Positions 7,789 to 17,042 of a DNA stretch of 64,000 bases are shown piece by piece. Positions within the stretch are counted from its first letter, which is position 1, and each line of letters begins with the position of its first letter. Source of the DNA: Candidatus Dormiibacterota bacterium. GTDB lineage: Bacteria; Chloroflexota; Dormibacteria; Aeolococcales; Aeolococcaceae. The notes beneath the pieces are model-generated. The model was not told the origin of the DNA and ran no database searches. It saw only the letters and a list, made by a program, of their open reading frames with translations. The position numbers and the translations under genes were made by a program. The stretch spans positions 186,001-250,000 of the forward strand of contig PMOL01000004.1 of assembly GCA_003162415.1 (NCBI GenBank), written 5' to 3'.

Positions 7789-10700
7789 CTACTGGAACCA
7801 GCCTTCGATGTCGATGACGGCGTTGACGCTACCGGCGCCGTTGTAGAGCGAGACCTCGCCGTCGTATGGGTCGGCAGGAATGGTGTCGAGCTGGACCACC
7901 GCGAGGTTGGGCAGCACGACCCCCGCCTCGACATTGAGATCCGACGCCGTCGGAGCGTGAGGCAGATTCGCGGGGTAGAGGATCAGCACGGTTTTAGCCG
8001 TCGGGGCTATGGCCGTCAGGTTGGCGATGACCGCCACCACCGTGGTCGCGCTCCCGAAGGCAGGGATGTCCTGGTCTCCGGCGACCGGGATCTTATGGCT
8101 GAGGTTGGGGCCGATCGCCCCCGCCGGGAGGCAGGACGTGGTGGGCACCCGCGTGTCGCAGATCCGGGTCGGCGGGAGGGCTTCGAACTGGTACCCGGTG
8201 GCGACTGCGGTCGAACTGCCGTACCAGCCGTTGGCGTCGATCACCACGTTGATGACCCCCAGCGCGTTGTATACACAGATCGCGTCGTCGGTCGGGTTCC
8301 CCGACGCTCCCGGCCCCAGGGCCACCATGGCCCGATTTGCCTGGACCGCCCCGGCGTTCAGGTTGATCGTCGAGAACCTCGGCGCGCTGGTGCCGACACG
8401 ATACGGGCACAGGCCATTCACCGGCGGGAACAGGGTCACCGCGGTGTAGGAGCTCCCGGCCACGCCGGTGAGGTTCAACACCACTGCCGCGGCGGTGCCA
8501 TCACCTGGTACTCCACCGGTCGTCGCAAAGTTGATGATCATCGAGGCGCCCGGCCCCAACGCTCCGTGGCTACTGCAGTACGGCGTCGGCGAGCCGCTCC
8601 TCGTGTCGCAGACGCGAGTTGGCGACATCGGATGGAACAGTCCCACCGAGCTGGTCGACGGTGAGGGAGCGGCAAAATAGCCCTCCACGTCGACGAGCAC
8701 ATTGACGCTGCCGAGCGCGTTGTAGATGTCGATCCACCCCTGACCGCTGTTCGCCCCGAGCGTGACCGTGACCAGGTTGGCGATGACGGTATTCGCCGCG
8801 AAATTCAGATTCGAGGCGGTGGGACGCACCGTGCCGTACGGAAATACCGTGAGCAGGCTCGACGCCGACCCACTCACCTCGGTGACATTGAGCACCGCCG
8901 CCGTCGCGCCCGGCGGGATCGGTGTCGCGGTCAGCCCGGTCACCTGAAGCGACCTGACGGCACCGGGTCCAAGCGGCAGCGCGTGGCCGGCATTGACGGT
9001 GCGCGTGTCGAGGATCCGGTAGGGGCTGAGCGGGGTGTAGTTGGCCAGGCCGATATAGGTGTACGGCAGCATGGCGGTCGTCCCCAGCGCATCCGTGGCC
9101 TGGACCTGATCGACGCCTGCGGAGACAGCACTGGGGGTCACGAATGTAAAGGATGTCGGCGTCAGGCTGTGAATCGTGATCGGGTTTCCACCAAACGTGG
9201 CTGTTGTGTCAGTTCCGAAGTCGAGGCCGGTCACTGTCACCGTCTGTCCGCCGGTGAGCGGTCCCAACGATGGGTTGAGTGCGGTGATAGTGGGGCCGGC
9301 AAGCGTGAGGTCCGTGATGTCACTTCCCCAACACTCACTCGCAGGGGTGCAGGAGGTCGAGGTCTGCCCGTCCTCGGTCTCCGACACGACCCAGACGTCC
9401 TTCGGATTCGATGGATCCTGGGCGGCACCTGAGTAGTCACCCCATCGGCATGCGTTCGTCGAATTGATCGTCATGCACGCGAATGAGGGGCTGTAGAACC
9501 CGGAGCCGGTATGGACCGTCTGAAAGGCACTGAGAGCTGATCCGCCTGACGGGATGGAGGAGTTGACAATCGTCGGGAACATCGAGCTGGAAGATTCATC
9601 GAAGACGGTGATCACGTTTCCGGCCGAGTCGAGGCTCACCGCCGGGTAATACAGATAACTGCCGTTCACCCCGACGTTGTTGATCTGGTTGATCGTGGTG
9701 TTGACACCGCTTGCGGTGCTTGCGGTGATTCCGACGTAATCCAGGCAAGACCGAGCGGTGGTGTCGCTGGTAGGTGTGCAGTCCGTGTTATCGGCAGTCC
9801 AGATGTGGCCGTTCTCCCAAACGGCATTGAGGAAGCGATCGTCGTCCGTCTGGATCGTTGTGCTCGTGCCTTGCTGTTGCGCCGGCGGCGTGTAGAAGTA
9901 CGTTGGATCCACTGCCGTGGGCGACATATCTGGGTCTGTCGTATGCACGGAGACTGTGGTCTCTGGCGTCCCCGTGAACGCGTCTACCTCAACGGATGCG
10001 GGTGAGCTGCAGAAGAAGGCACAGTCGGAGAGGTTGGTGACTACGTACTGCGTCGTCATGGTGCCGAACGATTGCACCGGCTGCGGCGCGAAAGCATTGG
10101 GGTTGAAGAAAGGCACGTCGGCGTGCGCTCCGGCGTCGTGCTCCAGGTCTGTCTTCTGCAGGATGTCGTACTCGGCGCCGAGGAAGTTGCCGTTGCAGTC
10201 ATAGTCGTTCCACGTGACGGCCGCGACGTTGGTCGACATCCCAAGGCCCGGCTGGTCGCCAAGGAATGCATTGACATGGGGGTCGAAGGGTAGCGTGTAG
10301 ACAATCCAGCTACTGAAGGGCAGCGGGTTCGACGATGCCGACACAGCGATCAGCACAGGGGCGGCGGGCTGGCTGCAGTCAAAGTTCTGGGCTTCGGTGT
10401 CGGTGAGCCACCAACGCGCCGAAGCTGCGTCATAGACAATGCGAGGATCGGTGCTGCTGAGAATGCCGCCTATGCTCAGAAATGTGTTGAGATCGTCCGT
10501 GCCGAGAAGAGTGCCCGCACGGCTGTATACATTGATCGTCGAGTTGACCGTGGCCACGACGAAACTCGGTCCGACTCCGACGTCGGTATCAGGGGGCGCA
10601 ACGTCCTGAGTGGCAGCGCCGTGCTCGGCGATGTCCTGCTCCTGTGATGCTCCGGAGAACGGCGCGACGAGCGTGTCGGTTTGTGTCGACACGAGTGGCG

Positions 10701-11010
10701 CAGTCGATCGGGTGCTTGCACCTGCGCCACCGCTGGGAGTTCCGACCTTTCCCATTGCGTGAAGCCTTACGGGCTGAGTCGTCAGCGGCTCAGGGCCGTG
10801 GGTTCGCGAGACCATGTGGGCGTGCGGCGACACTCCGAGGACGGGCTTCGTATAGGAAGACGACGCATGAGTGCTCGACGTCGTAGGACTTGCGGCCGCA
10901 ATGGTCGTCGATCCGATCACCGGCAGCGCTGCAACGATGCTCGCGCAGAAAATCCAACTCGTCAGCCGTCCAACCTTCACGTACCACGCCTCCGTCCCGA
11001 CGCTGGTCAT
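7789..11010 (-). CDS. Large secreted TIG-domain protein with three C-terminal beta repeats
   Basis: 1073 residues. An N-terminal signal peptide (basic then hydrophobic, roughly residues 12-41, ending near IAAASP) is followed by a Thr/Ser-rich stretch. A large region (about 120-565) with scattered cysteines looks like a beta-propeller-type surface domain. An IPT/TIG immunoglobulin-like domain (about 570-655) starts PTITALNPSLGPLTGG. Three related repeats of about 125-135 residues follow (about 657-782, 785-930, 938-1073), each beginning with a P-x-R-x-x-DTR motif and ending with VxVDVxGYF or a variant. Such repeats occur on cell-surface proteins of actinobacteria and related phyla. There is no sortase motif or membrane anchor at the C-terminus. 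Function unknown; probably extracellular adhesion or recognition. Confidence 0.85.
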   Translation of the reverse strand: MTSVGTEAWYVKVGRLTSWIFCASIVAALPVIGSTTIAAASPTTSSTHASSSYTKPVLGVSPHAHMVSRTHGPEPLTTQPVRLHAMGKVGTPSGGAGASTRSTAPLVSTQTDTLVAPFSGASQEQDIAEHGAATQDVAPPDTDVGVGPSFVVATVNSTINVYSRAGTLLGTDDLNTFLSIGGILSSTDPRIVYDAASARWWLTDTEAQNFDCSQPAAPVLIAVSASSNPLPFSSWIVYTLPFDPHVNAFLGDQPGLGMSTNVAAVTWNDYDCNGNFLGAEYDILQKTDLEHDAGAHADVPFFNPNAFAPQPVQSFGTMTTQYVVTNLSDCAFFCSSPASVEVDAFTGTPETTVSVHTTDPDMSPTAVDPTYFYTPPAQQQGTSTTIQTDDDRFLNAVWENGHIWTADNTDCTPTSDTTARSCLDYVGITASTASGVNTTINQINNVGVNGSYLYYPAVSLDSAGNVITVFDESSSSMFPTIVNSSIPSGGSALSAFQTVHTGSGFYSPSFACMTINSTNACRWGDYSGAAQDPSNPKDVWVVSETEDGQTSTSCTPASECWGSDITDLTLAGPTITALNPSLGPLTGGQTVTVTGLDFGTDTTATFGGNPITIHSLTPTSFTFVTPSAVSAGVDQVQATDALGTTAMLPYTYIGLANYTPLSPYRILDTRTVNAGHALPLGPGAVRSLQVTGLTATPIPPGATAAVLNVTEVSGSASSLLTVFPYGTVRPTASNLNFAANTVIANLVTVTLGANSGQGWIDIYNALGSVNVLVDVEGYFAAPSPSTSSVGLFHPMSPTRVCDTRSGSPTPYCSSHGALGPGASMIINFATTGGVPGDGTAAAVVLNLTGVAGSSYTAVTLFPPVNGLCPYRVGTSAPRFSTINLNAGAVQANRAMVALGPGASGNPTDDAICVYNALGVINVVIDANGWYGSSTAVATGYQFEALPPTRICDTRVPTTSCLPAGAIGPNLSHKIPVAGDQDIPAFGSATTVVAVIANLTAIAPTAKTVLILYPANLPHAPTASDLNVEAGVVLPNLAVVQLDTIPADPYDGEVSLYNGAGSVNAVIDIEGWFQ

Positions 11011-11086
11011 CCCCTCCGCGCCACAGTGTAACCCCGAGATCCGGCAAGCGACTGTCGATCGCTGTGAAGATCTGATGAGACTGGAG

Positions 11087-12967
11087 TCAGTCGAGGCGAA
11101 GGCTCAGCGGGGTGGGCCAGAGCACGTTGACGTTGAGATACGGCTCCTCGACTTCGTCGACGCTTCCCCACTGTTCGGCAAACGCTCGCGCATCGTGCCC
11201 GGCGATGTCGTCGCCGTCGGCGCGCGCGGCCTCACCCCACGTCAGCTCCGCGAGTGGCGTGCACAGAACACGACGACCAAGTGCACGAACGCGCATGCAG
11301 TAGTCGACATCCCAGAACGCTCGCTGAAACCGCTCGTCGAGACCCCCCGCCTGCGCGAAGACCTCACGCCTGGTCATCAAGCACGCGCCAGAAACGGCGC
11401 TCATCTCCTTGATGACGTGCAGGTGCTGATCGACGCTGCTCGCCAGCCCGAGCCGTCCGCAGATGATTCCCTCGTGCGCAACGGTCCCGTCGGGATAGCG
11501 GAGTCTGACGCCGACGGCTCCGATGTCCGCGCGCTGGCTCAACTCGAGCATGATGTGGATCCACTCTGCGGTGATCACGCGCGTTGACGCGTCGACCAGG
11601 ACAATGTGCTCACCGCTCAACGCTCGTACGGCCCGGTTGATCGCCGCCGGCGTGTTGTCGCCGGTGATCACCGACGTGACGAATCGGTTCGCATAGGTGG
11701 TGTGTTCCTCGATACCGGCGACACAATCGTTGGCGTCAGCACCGTCGGTCCGGGCGACGACGAGGACGTCGATCCGTGGCGTGGTCACGAGTGCATAGCG
11801 AGGAACGTAGAGACCGGGGCTCGGACCGAGATCAACGCGTCCCTCGAGGTCACGTCGTTGCAGGGCGTCCGCCACGGCGCGGCGTCCGGCGTCCTGGGCA
11901 AGCGGTTTGAAGCCGGCCGACACCGCGGTGGATCCGGGCACCATGCGCCAGGCGTAGAGCACATCCGGCACATGCCCGACGTGTGCCGCGCGCTCCGCAA
12001 CCCGAAGCATCAGGTCGTGGTCCTGGCTCCCGTCGAAACCCTCACGGAATCCGCCCACCTGGTTGGCGAGCGTCCTGCGCACGAGCGTGAAATGGTTGAG
12101 GTAGTTCTCGGCGAGGAGACGGTCGGGTGAGAAGTCGGGCTTGAAGGTCGGAGACCCGAGGGTGCCGTCGGGCAGCAGCTTGTCCTCGTCGGAGTACACC
12201 AGGTCGGTCTCGGGATGCTCGCGCAGGTACGCGGCCATCGAGTACAGCGCGTGCGGTCGGAGCACATCGTCGTTATCGATAAATCCGACGAACTCCCCCG
12301 TCGCGAGTGAGAGGGCCGAATTCGATGCGGCCGCGATACCGCCCCGCTGGTCGCGGTAGACGACCCGGACACGGGCGTCGGCGGTGGCGGCGTCAAGCAC
12401 GGTGCGCACATGTGGCCGTGTGGATGCGTCATCCGCAATGCAGACTTCAAGGTGCGGATACGCCTGCCCGAGCACGGATGCGATTGCTTCCTCGAGCCAC
12501 GATCGCTCGGGGTTGTGCACGGGCATGACCAGGCTGATGACCTGCGCACCGTCATCGCGATCGGAGACGCGGCGCATGGCCGCGAGCTCCTCAGGTCCTG
12601 GCGTGTGCAGCGCGAGCCAGCGGCGGTACTGACGCCGACGAGCAGCTGCTGTGTCCGCCACACCGATTGCCCGGCGCAGCTCGCGGTCGCGACGGATGAG
12701 CCCCGCCAGCGCGGAGGGGCCCTTGTCGACGAGCGTCAGGGTCCTGGAGGCCGTCTTGTGGAGGGTCTGCTGGCGGCGCGACTCGGGAGGCACGACCCGC
12801 CTCGCCCTGCGCGCCAGGGAGAGCGCGATCCGCGCCGATGCGCTGCCGGTGGCCGCGGCAAGGTCGGCTCTGAGCGCCTGGAGCTCGGCCTCGAGCTCGG
12901 TGATGTGGCGGCGTGCAGCCAGCAACTCTTCGGCGAGCCGGCCAACCTCGTCTCGAGGCGCCGTCAC
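11087..12967 (-). CDS. Two-domain glycosyltransferase family 2 protein
   Basis: 626 residues starting at GTG. A short coiled coil (about residues 5-45, LAEELLAARRHITELEAEL) precedes a complete GT2 domain (about 140-390). That domain has VISLVMPVHNPE, IADDAST, the FIDNDDVLRPHA metal-binding motif and the SQDHDLMLR segment. A second GT2-like half (about 400-626) follows and keeps the family's C-terminal acceptor-side pattern (AFWDVDYCMR) but lacks a clear DxD, so it may be degenerate. This layout resembles O-antigen rhamnosyl/galactosyl transferases. It is divergently transcribed from the Wzm/Wzt exporter genes. Confidence 0.85.
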   Translation of the reverse strand: MTAPRDEVGRLAEELLAARRHITELEAELQALRADLAAATGSASARIALSLARRARRVVPPESRRQQTLHKTASRTLTLVDKGPSALAGLIRRDRELRRAIGVADTAAARRRQYRRWLALHTPGPEELAAMRRVSDRDDGAQVISLVMPVHNPERSWLEEAIASVLGQAYPHLEVCIADDASTRPHVRTVLDAATADARVRVVYRDQRGGIAAASNSALSLATGEFVGFIDNDDVLRPHALYSMAAYLREHPETDLVYSDEDKLLPDGTLGSPTFKPDFSPDRLLAENYLNHFTLVRRTLANQVGGFREGFDGSQDHDLMLRVAERAAHVGHVPDVLYAWRMVPGSTAVSAGFKPLAQDAGRRAVADALQRRDLEGRVDLGPSPGLYVPRYALVTTPRIDVLVVARTDGADANDCVAGIEEHTTYANRFVTSVITGDNTPAAINRAVRALSGEHIVLVDASTRVITAEWIHIMLELSQRADIGAVGVRLRYPDGTVAHEGIICGRLGLASSVDQHLHVIKEMSAVSGACLMTRREVFAQAGGLDERFQRAFWDVDYCMRVRALGRRVLCTPLAELTWGEAARADGDDIAGHDARAFAEQWGSVDEVEEPYLNVNVLWPTPLSLRLD

Positions 12968-13115
12968 GGGGCGGGCTCCGGCGGCACTGTCTCGGCCTTG
13001 TCAGGGTGCATCGAACGCAGATGGTATGCGCGACGCCCCTGATCCGCCGTAGCTTGGTTATGCTCGAACTCGAGCCGGACGCCATCCACGTGCGATTCGT
13101 ATTGGAGATTCCGAC

Positions 13116-13964
13116 ATGACCGTCGTCGCGCAGGAGAGCGGCACCCTCGAAGCGATCCAGCGCCCCAGAAGCGTCTTCCAGAGGAATGCCAACCTCGTCC
13201 GCGAGCTCTCGATCACCAGCTTCAAGCTGAAGTACACCGGCTCCGCGCTCGGCTACGTCTGGTCGCTGATAAAGCCGCTGATGCTCTTCGGGATCATGTT
13301 TCTGGTGTTTAGCATCCTACTGAGGGTGGGCAAGGGCGACACCGATTTCCCGGTGCAGCTGCTGATCGCCATCGTTGCGTGGACGTTCTTCACCGAGGCT
13401 ACGGCTACGGCGATGAACGCGGTAGCCGGAAACGGCGACCTCATTCGCAAAGCCTACTTTCCGCGCTGGATTCTCGTGGTCGCATCCACGACCAGCGCGT
13501 TGCTCACGTTCGCGATCAACACGACGTTGGTCCTGATGGTGACATTCGCGCTCGGGGATCTCCACCTCACACTCCGGAGTCTGTTTGTGCCGCTGTTCTA
13601 TCTCGAGTTGATCGTCCTCGTGCTCGGCCTCTCATTGCTGCTGTCGTCGCTCTTCGTGTTCTTCAGGGACCTGGGGCACATCTGGGAAATTGTCTCGTTG
13701 GTTCTTTTCTATGGCTCGGGAGTCGTGTTCCCATTCATGCTCATCAAGTCGCAGACGCTCCTCGATCTCGCGGGATTGAATCCCGTGGCGCAGATCATTC
13801 AGGATCTTCGTTACTCACTCGTGGTGTCGAGCCCGCTCAACCACTCGATGGTGTCACTCATCGGAGCGCTGGAAGTGGTTCCCATCATGCTGAGCGTCAC
13901 CTTGTTCGGAGTTGGGTTCTTGGTATTCAACAAGCTGACACCGAAGTTCGCGGAGTCACTGTGA
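13116..13964 (+). CDS. wzm: ABC-2 type polysaccharide export permease (Wzm-like)
   Basis: 282 residues, six transmembrane segments, matching the Wzm/TagG family that forms the membrane channel for ATP-driven export of lipid-linked O-antigen or teichoic-acid-like polymers. The N-terminal amphipathic segment (LVRELSITSFKLKY) is typical. The start ATG has a GGAG Shine-Dalgarno 8 nt upstream. The stop overlaps the start of the ATPase gene (GTGA), as usual for these pairs. Confidence 0.92.
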   Translation: MTVVAQESGTLEAIQRPRSVFQRNANLVRELSITSFKLKYTGSALGYVWSLIKPLMLFGIMFLVFSILLRVGKGDTDFPVQLLIAIVAWTFFTEATATAMNAVAGNGDLIRKAYFPRWILVVASTTSALLTFAINTTLVLMVTFALGDLHLTLRSLFVPLFYLELIVLVLGLSLLLSSLFVFFRDLGHIWEIVSLVLFYGSGVVFPFMLIKSQTLLDLAGLNPVAQIIQDLRYSLVVSSPLNHSMVSLIGALEVVPIMLSVTLFGVGFLVFNKLTPKFAESL

Positions 13965-15214
13965 ACCCGGTCGTCGAGGTCTCCCATCTCCGAAAGCGAT
14001 TCCGCCTCCCGCTCGACAAGAGCAACACCCTGAAATACCGGGTCACGCACTTGCGCAGCTCGTCGAGATACCGCGACCTCGTCGCCCTCAACGACATCTC
14101 CTTCGACATCCCGTCGGGGCAGTTTCTCGGCATCGCCGGCCCCAACGGATGTGGCAAGAGCACGCTGCTCAAGATTCTCTGTCGCATCTACAAAGCCGAC
14201 TCGGGCTACGCGCGAGTGAACGGCGAATTCTCGGCGTTTCTGGAGCTTGGGGTCGGCTTCAATCCGGAGCTCACCGCTCGCGAGAACATCTTCCTCGGCG
14301 GCGCAATGCTCGGCCTCACCCGAGCCCAGTTGCGCGACAAGGTCGACGAGGTGCTCGCGTTCGCAGAGCTCGAGGAGTTTGCGGAGCAGAAGCTGAAGAA
14401 CTTCTCCTCGGGAATGCAGGTGCGTCTGGCATTCAGCGTCGCGATCCTTGGGCAGACCGATCTGCTGGTCATGGACGAGGTCCTGGCGGTCGGCGACGCA
14501 AGCTTCCAGGAGAAGTGCTTCGACACCTTCAACAGGTACAAGCGTGAAGGCAAGACGATCGTGCTGGTGAGCCACAACCTCGCGTCACTCGAGGAGTACT
14601 GCGACCGGGTGCTGCTGCTCAATCACGGAGCGATCGTCGCGGACGGCCCGGCAGCCGAGGTCGCCGCGACCTACCACCGGATGGTCGCGGACCATGCGCT
14701 GGCGCTCGAGCGCGACATTCCCGTCGAGCTCTCCCAGGGTGATCCGAGACGGTCGCCGGCGGTCGGATTCGAGTCCGTTGGGCTGCTCAACGGTAGCGGT
14801 CAGAACACCCGGCGCTTCGATACGGGCGGCGAGATGACCCTCGACATGAACCTGCGGGTGCATCGCACGGTCGGCGATTTCGTGTGCGGTGTGGCCATCC
14901 GGCGCGCCGATGGGCTGCTGCTGTCCGGTACCAACACGTTGCTCGACAACGTCACCATCTCGGGGCAGCTGGCCGGCGATACCGTGTCGGTGCGCTACAC
15001 GATCGACTCCCTGCCACTGCTGGCGGGCGGGTACCTCGTCCAGGTGTCCGTTCACGACGTCGGCGGGTCGGACATCTACGACTGGATCGACCCCGCGGCG
15101 ACCTTTCACATTAACGACCTGGGTGACGGCCACCAGGGCCTGCTCGAACTGCGAGGCCGGTGGCAGGTGGAGCATGAAACCGAGGACGTCCTGGTCAGAT
15201 CGGCGCGCCAGTGA
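13961..15214 (+). CDS. wzt: ABC polysaccharide exporter ATPase (Wzt-like) with carbohydrate-binding C-terminus
   Basis: 417 residues from the GTG at 13961 that overlaps the permease stop. The N-terminal ATPase has Walker A GPNGCGKST, signature NFSSGMQVRLAFS, Walker B LLVMDEVLAVGD and the switch histidine in VLVSHN. Residues from about 265 form a C-terminal beta-sandwich extension like the Wzt C-domain, which in O9a-type systems recognises the finished polymer's end modification. With Wzm it should export a lipid-linked glycan. The 3' end overlaps a convergent membrane-protein gene by 20 bp. Confidence 0.92.
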   Translation: MNPVVEVSHLRKRFRLPLDKSNTLKYRVTHLRSSSRYRDLVALNDISFDIPSGQFLGIAGPNGCGKSTLLKILCRIYKADSGYARVNGEFSAFLELGVGFNPELTARENIFLGGAMLGLTRAQLRDKVDEVLAFAELEEFAEQKLKNFSSGMQVRLAFSVAILGQTDLLVMDEVLAVGDASFQEKCFDTFNRYKREGKTIVLVSHNLASLEEYCDRVLLLNHGAIVADGPAAEVAATYHRMVADHALALERDIPVELSQGDPRRSPAVGFESVGLLNGSGQNTRRFDTGGEMTLDMNLRVHRTVGDFVCGVAIRRADGLLLSGTNTLLDNVTISGQLAGDTVSVRYTIDSLPLLAGGYLVQVSVHDVGGSDIYDWIDPAATFHINDLGDGHQGLLELRGRWQVEHETEDVLVRSARQ

Positions 15215-16034
15215 CGAAGAAGAGCAGGTGGGCGGGGACGACCCCCATCACCACGCTGATGATCAACACGTAGAGCATCGCCGTCGCCGGTTGGTTGGCG
15301 CGAATCCGTGCGAAGTGCCGGGTCAGCAGCGCCACCCCGGTCGTGAAGACGATGCCGGAGCCGACCACCAGCAGCCAGAAGGGAATGGCGTCACCCGACC
15401 AGAGCAGCTCGCCGCGAACGGTCGAGGCTGAGTTGAGGATCACCAGTACGATCGCAACGGCCTGGATGGCCACCGCGACGAACACGATGTCGATCGCGCG
15501 CCGCAGCGGACGGAACGAGAGGTTGGGCGCAACCAGGTACCAGTGTCCGAGCAGCATCCCGGCAAGCGCGCTCCCGGACACGAGCGCCGCGGGGACGAAG
15601 GCGACCACCGCGGTCCCGACCCCACCGAGCGAGGGACCGAACGCGGCCGCGGCCTTTGCGATCGCCATCGCGCCGAACCCGATCGTCACCGCCCCCACCA
15701 CACGGCGGGCCACATCGGTCATCACCGAGCAGAAGAAGGCGTAGCCGAGCAGCGCGACCGTGAAGGCGATCGACCAGTGGAACAGCGACGCCTGCGCACC
15801 GGAGGGCAGGGGCGCTCCGAGCAGGGCTGTGCCGGATGGCAGCAGTGCCTCAATGAGCAGGTCGAGGGCCATCAGGCCGGCGCAGATGAGCGACGTGGTG
15901 CCGACGAATCCGCGCCCAACCTTGCCGACCAGGTCCACGGTGTATGCGGCTGCAGTCGTCCCCGCCGCCACCTCGAGCACGACCACAACCGTGGCGATTG
16001 GAGCAAGTGCCGGCAGCGAGACGGGGTCGACCAC
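15195..16034 (-). CDS. Polytopic membrane protein of unknown function
   Basis: 279 residues with about eight hydrophobic helices and few charged loops. A GHWYLVAPNLS segment between helices 5 and 6 is the most distinctive, possibly functional motif; I cannot name the family. The GTG start has TAGGAT at 16041-16046 only 6 nt upstream, consistent with a leaderless message. Its 3' end overlaps wzt on the other strand, so it is an independent transcription unit. Confidence 0.65.
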   Translation of the reverse strand: MVDPVSLPALAPIATVVVVLEVAAGTTAAAYTVDLVGKVGRGFVGTTSLICAGLMALDLLIEALLPSGTALLGAPLPSGAQASLFHWSIAFTVALLGYAFFCSVMTDVARRVVGAVTIGFGAMAIAKAAAAFGPSLGGVGTAVVAFVPAALVSGSALAGMLLGHWYLVAPNLSFRPLRRAIDIVFVAVAIQAVAIVLVILNSASTVRGELLWSGDAIPFWLLVVGSGIVFTTGVALLTRHFARIRANQPATAMLYVLIISVVMGVVPAHLLFFVTGAPI

Positions 16035-16040
16035 CGACCG

Positions 16041-16046
16041 ATCCTA
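16041..16046 (-). promoter_or_regulatory. -10 element TAGGAT, leaderless spacing
   Basis: TAGGAT on the minus strand ends 6 nt before the GTG start of the membrane protein gene; no Shine-Dalgarno intervenes. Confidence 0.45.
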
Positions 16047-16155
16047 CGTTTGTGGCGGTTCGCCACCGAGGTGCGAGAACGAGCGCATATCTCCGGGGTG
16101 ACGGTTTCGCACATCGGGTTCGAATCGGATTTGGCTCTGGTAGCTTGGGTCGCGG

Positions 16156-16317
16156 ATGGTCAGCGCACTCTCGAGGTGGCGATGGGTCATCGGCGCTGCC
16201 GCCATATGCGCCGTATGCCTGGTGGTCAGATCCATCGCCGACCTGCACACCGCGTTCGGCGGCGGCTCCGCCGTCCACCTGCCGGCACGCCCGGCGGCAA
16301 GGGTGAGCAATGCCTGA
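16156..16317 (+). CDS. Small membrane protein (53 aa)
   Basis: A short open frame encoding 53 residues with one clear transmembrane segment (WVIGAAAICAVCLVV, about residues 10-24) after a basic N-terminus, then a soluble tail. The stop codon overlaps the ATG of the next gene by 8 bp (16310-16317), a classical translational-coupling layout. A TAGCTT hexamer (16141-16146) lies 9 nt upstream. It fills most of the otherwise empty interval before the 16310 gene. Function unknown; it might act with the next gene, which is also a single-pass membrane protein. Confidence 0.5.
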   Translation: MVSALSRWRWVIGAAAICAVCLVVRSIADLHTAFGGGSAVHLPARPAARVSNA

Positions 16318-17032
16318 TCAGCGAGCACTGCTCCTCAACCGGCTGGCGAGCGCCATCGACGGCGTCGCCGACGTCGCCTCGCGCCTCGGGCCGCCTGCAA
16401 CCGAGTCCAAGGCCCCCGTACCTCCGAAGCCGCCACTCGAGTCGGTCGGACGGCCCTGGACGCTCGCAGCGGCAATGGAGCCGATTGCCACGCCAATCCT
16501 CGAGCGCGGTGCGCCGACGGGCGCGACTGCTCGGGCGTCGACGTACTCCGCGCCGCCCCCACCCCCGGCGCATCACCGCTCCAGGATCCCGCTGGCCATC
16601 ATCGGATCGAGCGTGATCGCGCTCGTCCTCATCACTCTGGTTGCGGTCCACTTCCTGAGCGCCGGGGCCGCCGTCCAGACCCCGGCGCAGTCCACGACGC
16701 AGATCCTGCTCACCGGCATCCGTCCCCTTGCGTCGGCGCCCGCAGTGGGCGGGGCCCTACCGGCTACCCAGGTGTCGTTCCCGGCAAAGACCCCGGTGGT
16801 CGACATCGAGGTCAACTCCGGGGGCCCCGCGGGCCAGGCTCCCGTCCACATCGTCGTGACCGTGGGCCAGCCAGCCCAGACGATCATCCAGAACGACTAT
16901 GTCCTCAGCCAGTCGGGGGCGACGGTCATCCCCCTCTCGCCGCCGGGCGGCACCTTCGCCACCGGCGACTACACGGTGACGATCACCTACAAGGGCGCGC
17001 TCCTCGGCTCAACGGCCTTTGCCGTCCACTGA
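16310..17032 (+). CDS. Single-pass membrane protein with proline-rich cytoplasmic part
   Basis: 240 residues. The N-terminal 90 residues are low-complexity and Pro/Ala-rich (SAPPPPPAHH just before the membrane). One transmembrane helix (about residues 95-118, LAIIGSSVIALVLITLVAV) follows, then an extracytoplasmic domain of about 120 residues with beta-strand character, perhaps Ig-like. The start ATG has an AAGGGTGAG Shine-Dalgarno that lies within the preceding 53-codon gene. No family recognised. Confidence 0.6.
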   Translation: MPDQRALLLNRLASAIDGVADVASRLGPPATESKAPVPPKPPLESVGRPWTLAAAMEPIATPILERGAPTGATARASTYSAPPPPPAHHRSRIPLAIIGSSVIALVLITLVAVHFLSAGAAVQTPAQSTTQILLTGIRPLASAPAVGGALPATQVSFPAKTPVVDIEVNSGGPAGQAPVHIVVTVGQPAQTIIQNDYVLSQSGATVIPLSPPGGTFATGDYTVTITYKGALLGSTAFAVH

Positions 17033-17042
17033 GACCGCCGGG

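Noticed and set aside
12010-12663. Alternative minus-strand frame inside the two-domain glycosyltransferase
   Set aside because: Ser/Arg/Pro-rich, overlaps a gene with full GT2 motifs in another frame.
16110-16135. GGTTCGAATC, a T-loop-like sequence
   Set aside because: Flanking bases do not form a T-stem and no acceptor or anticodon arms are present.
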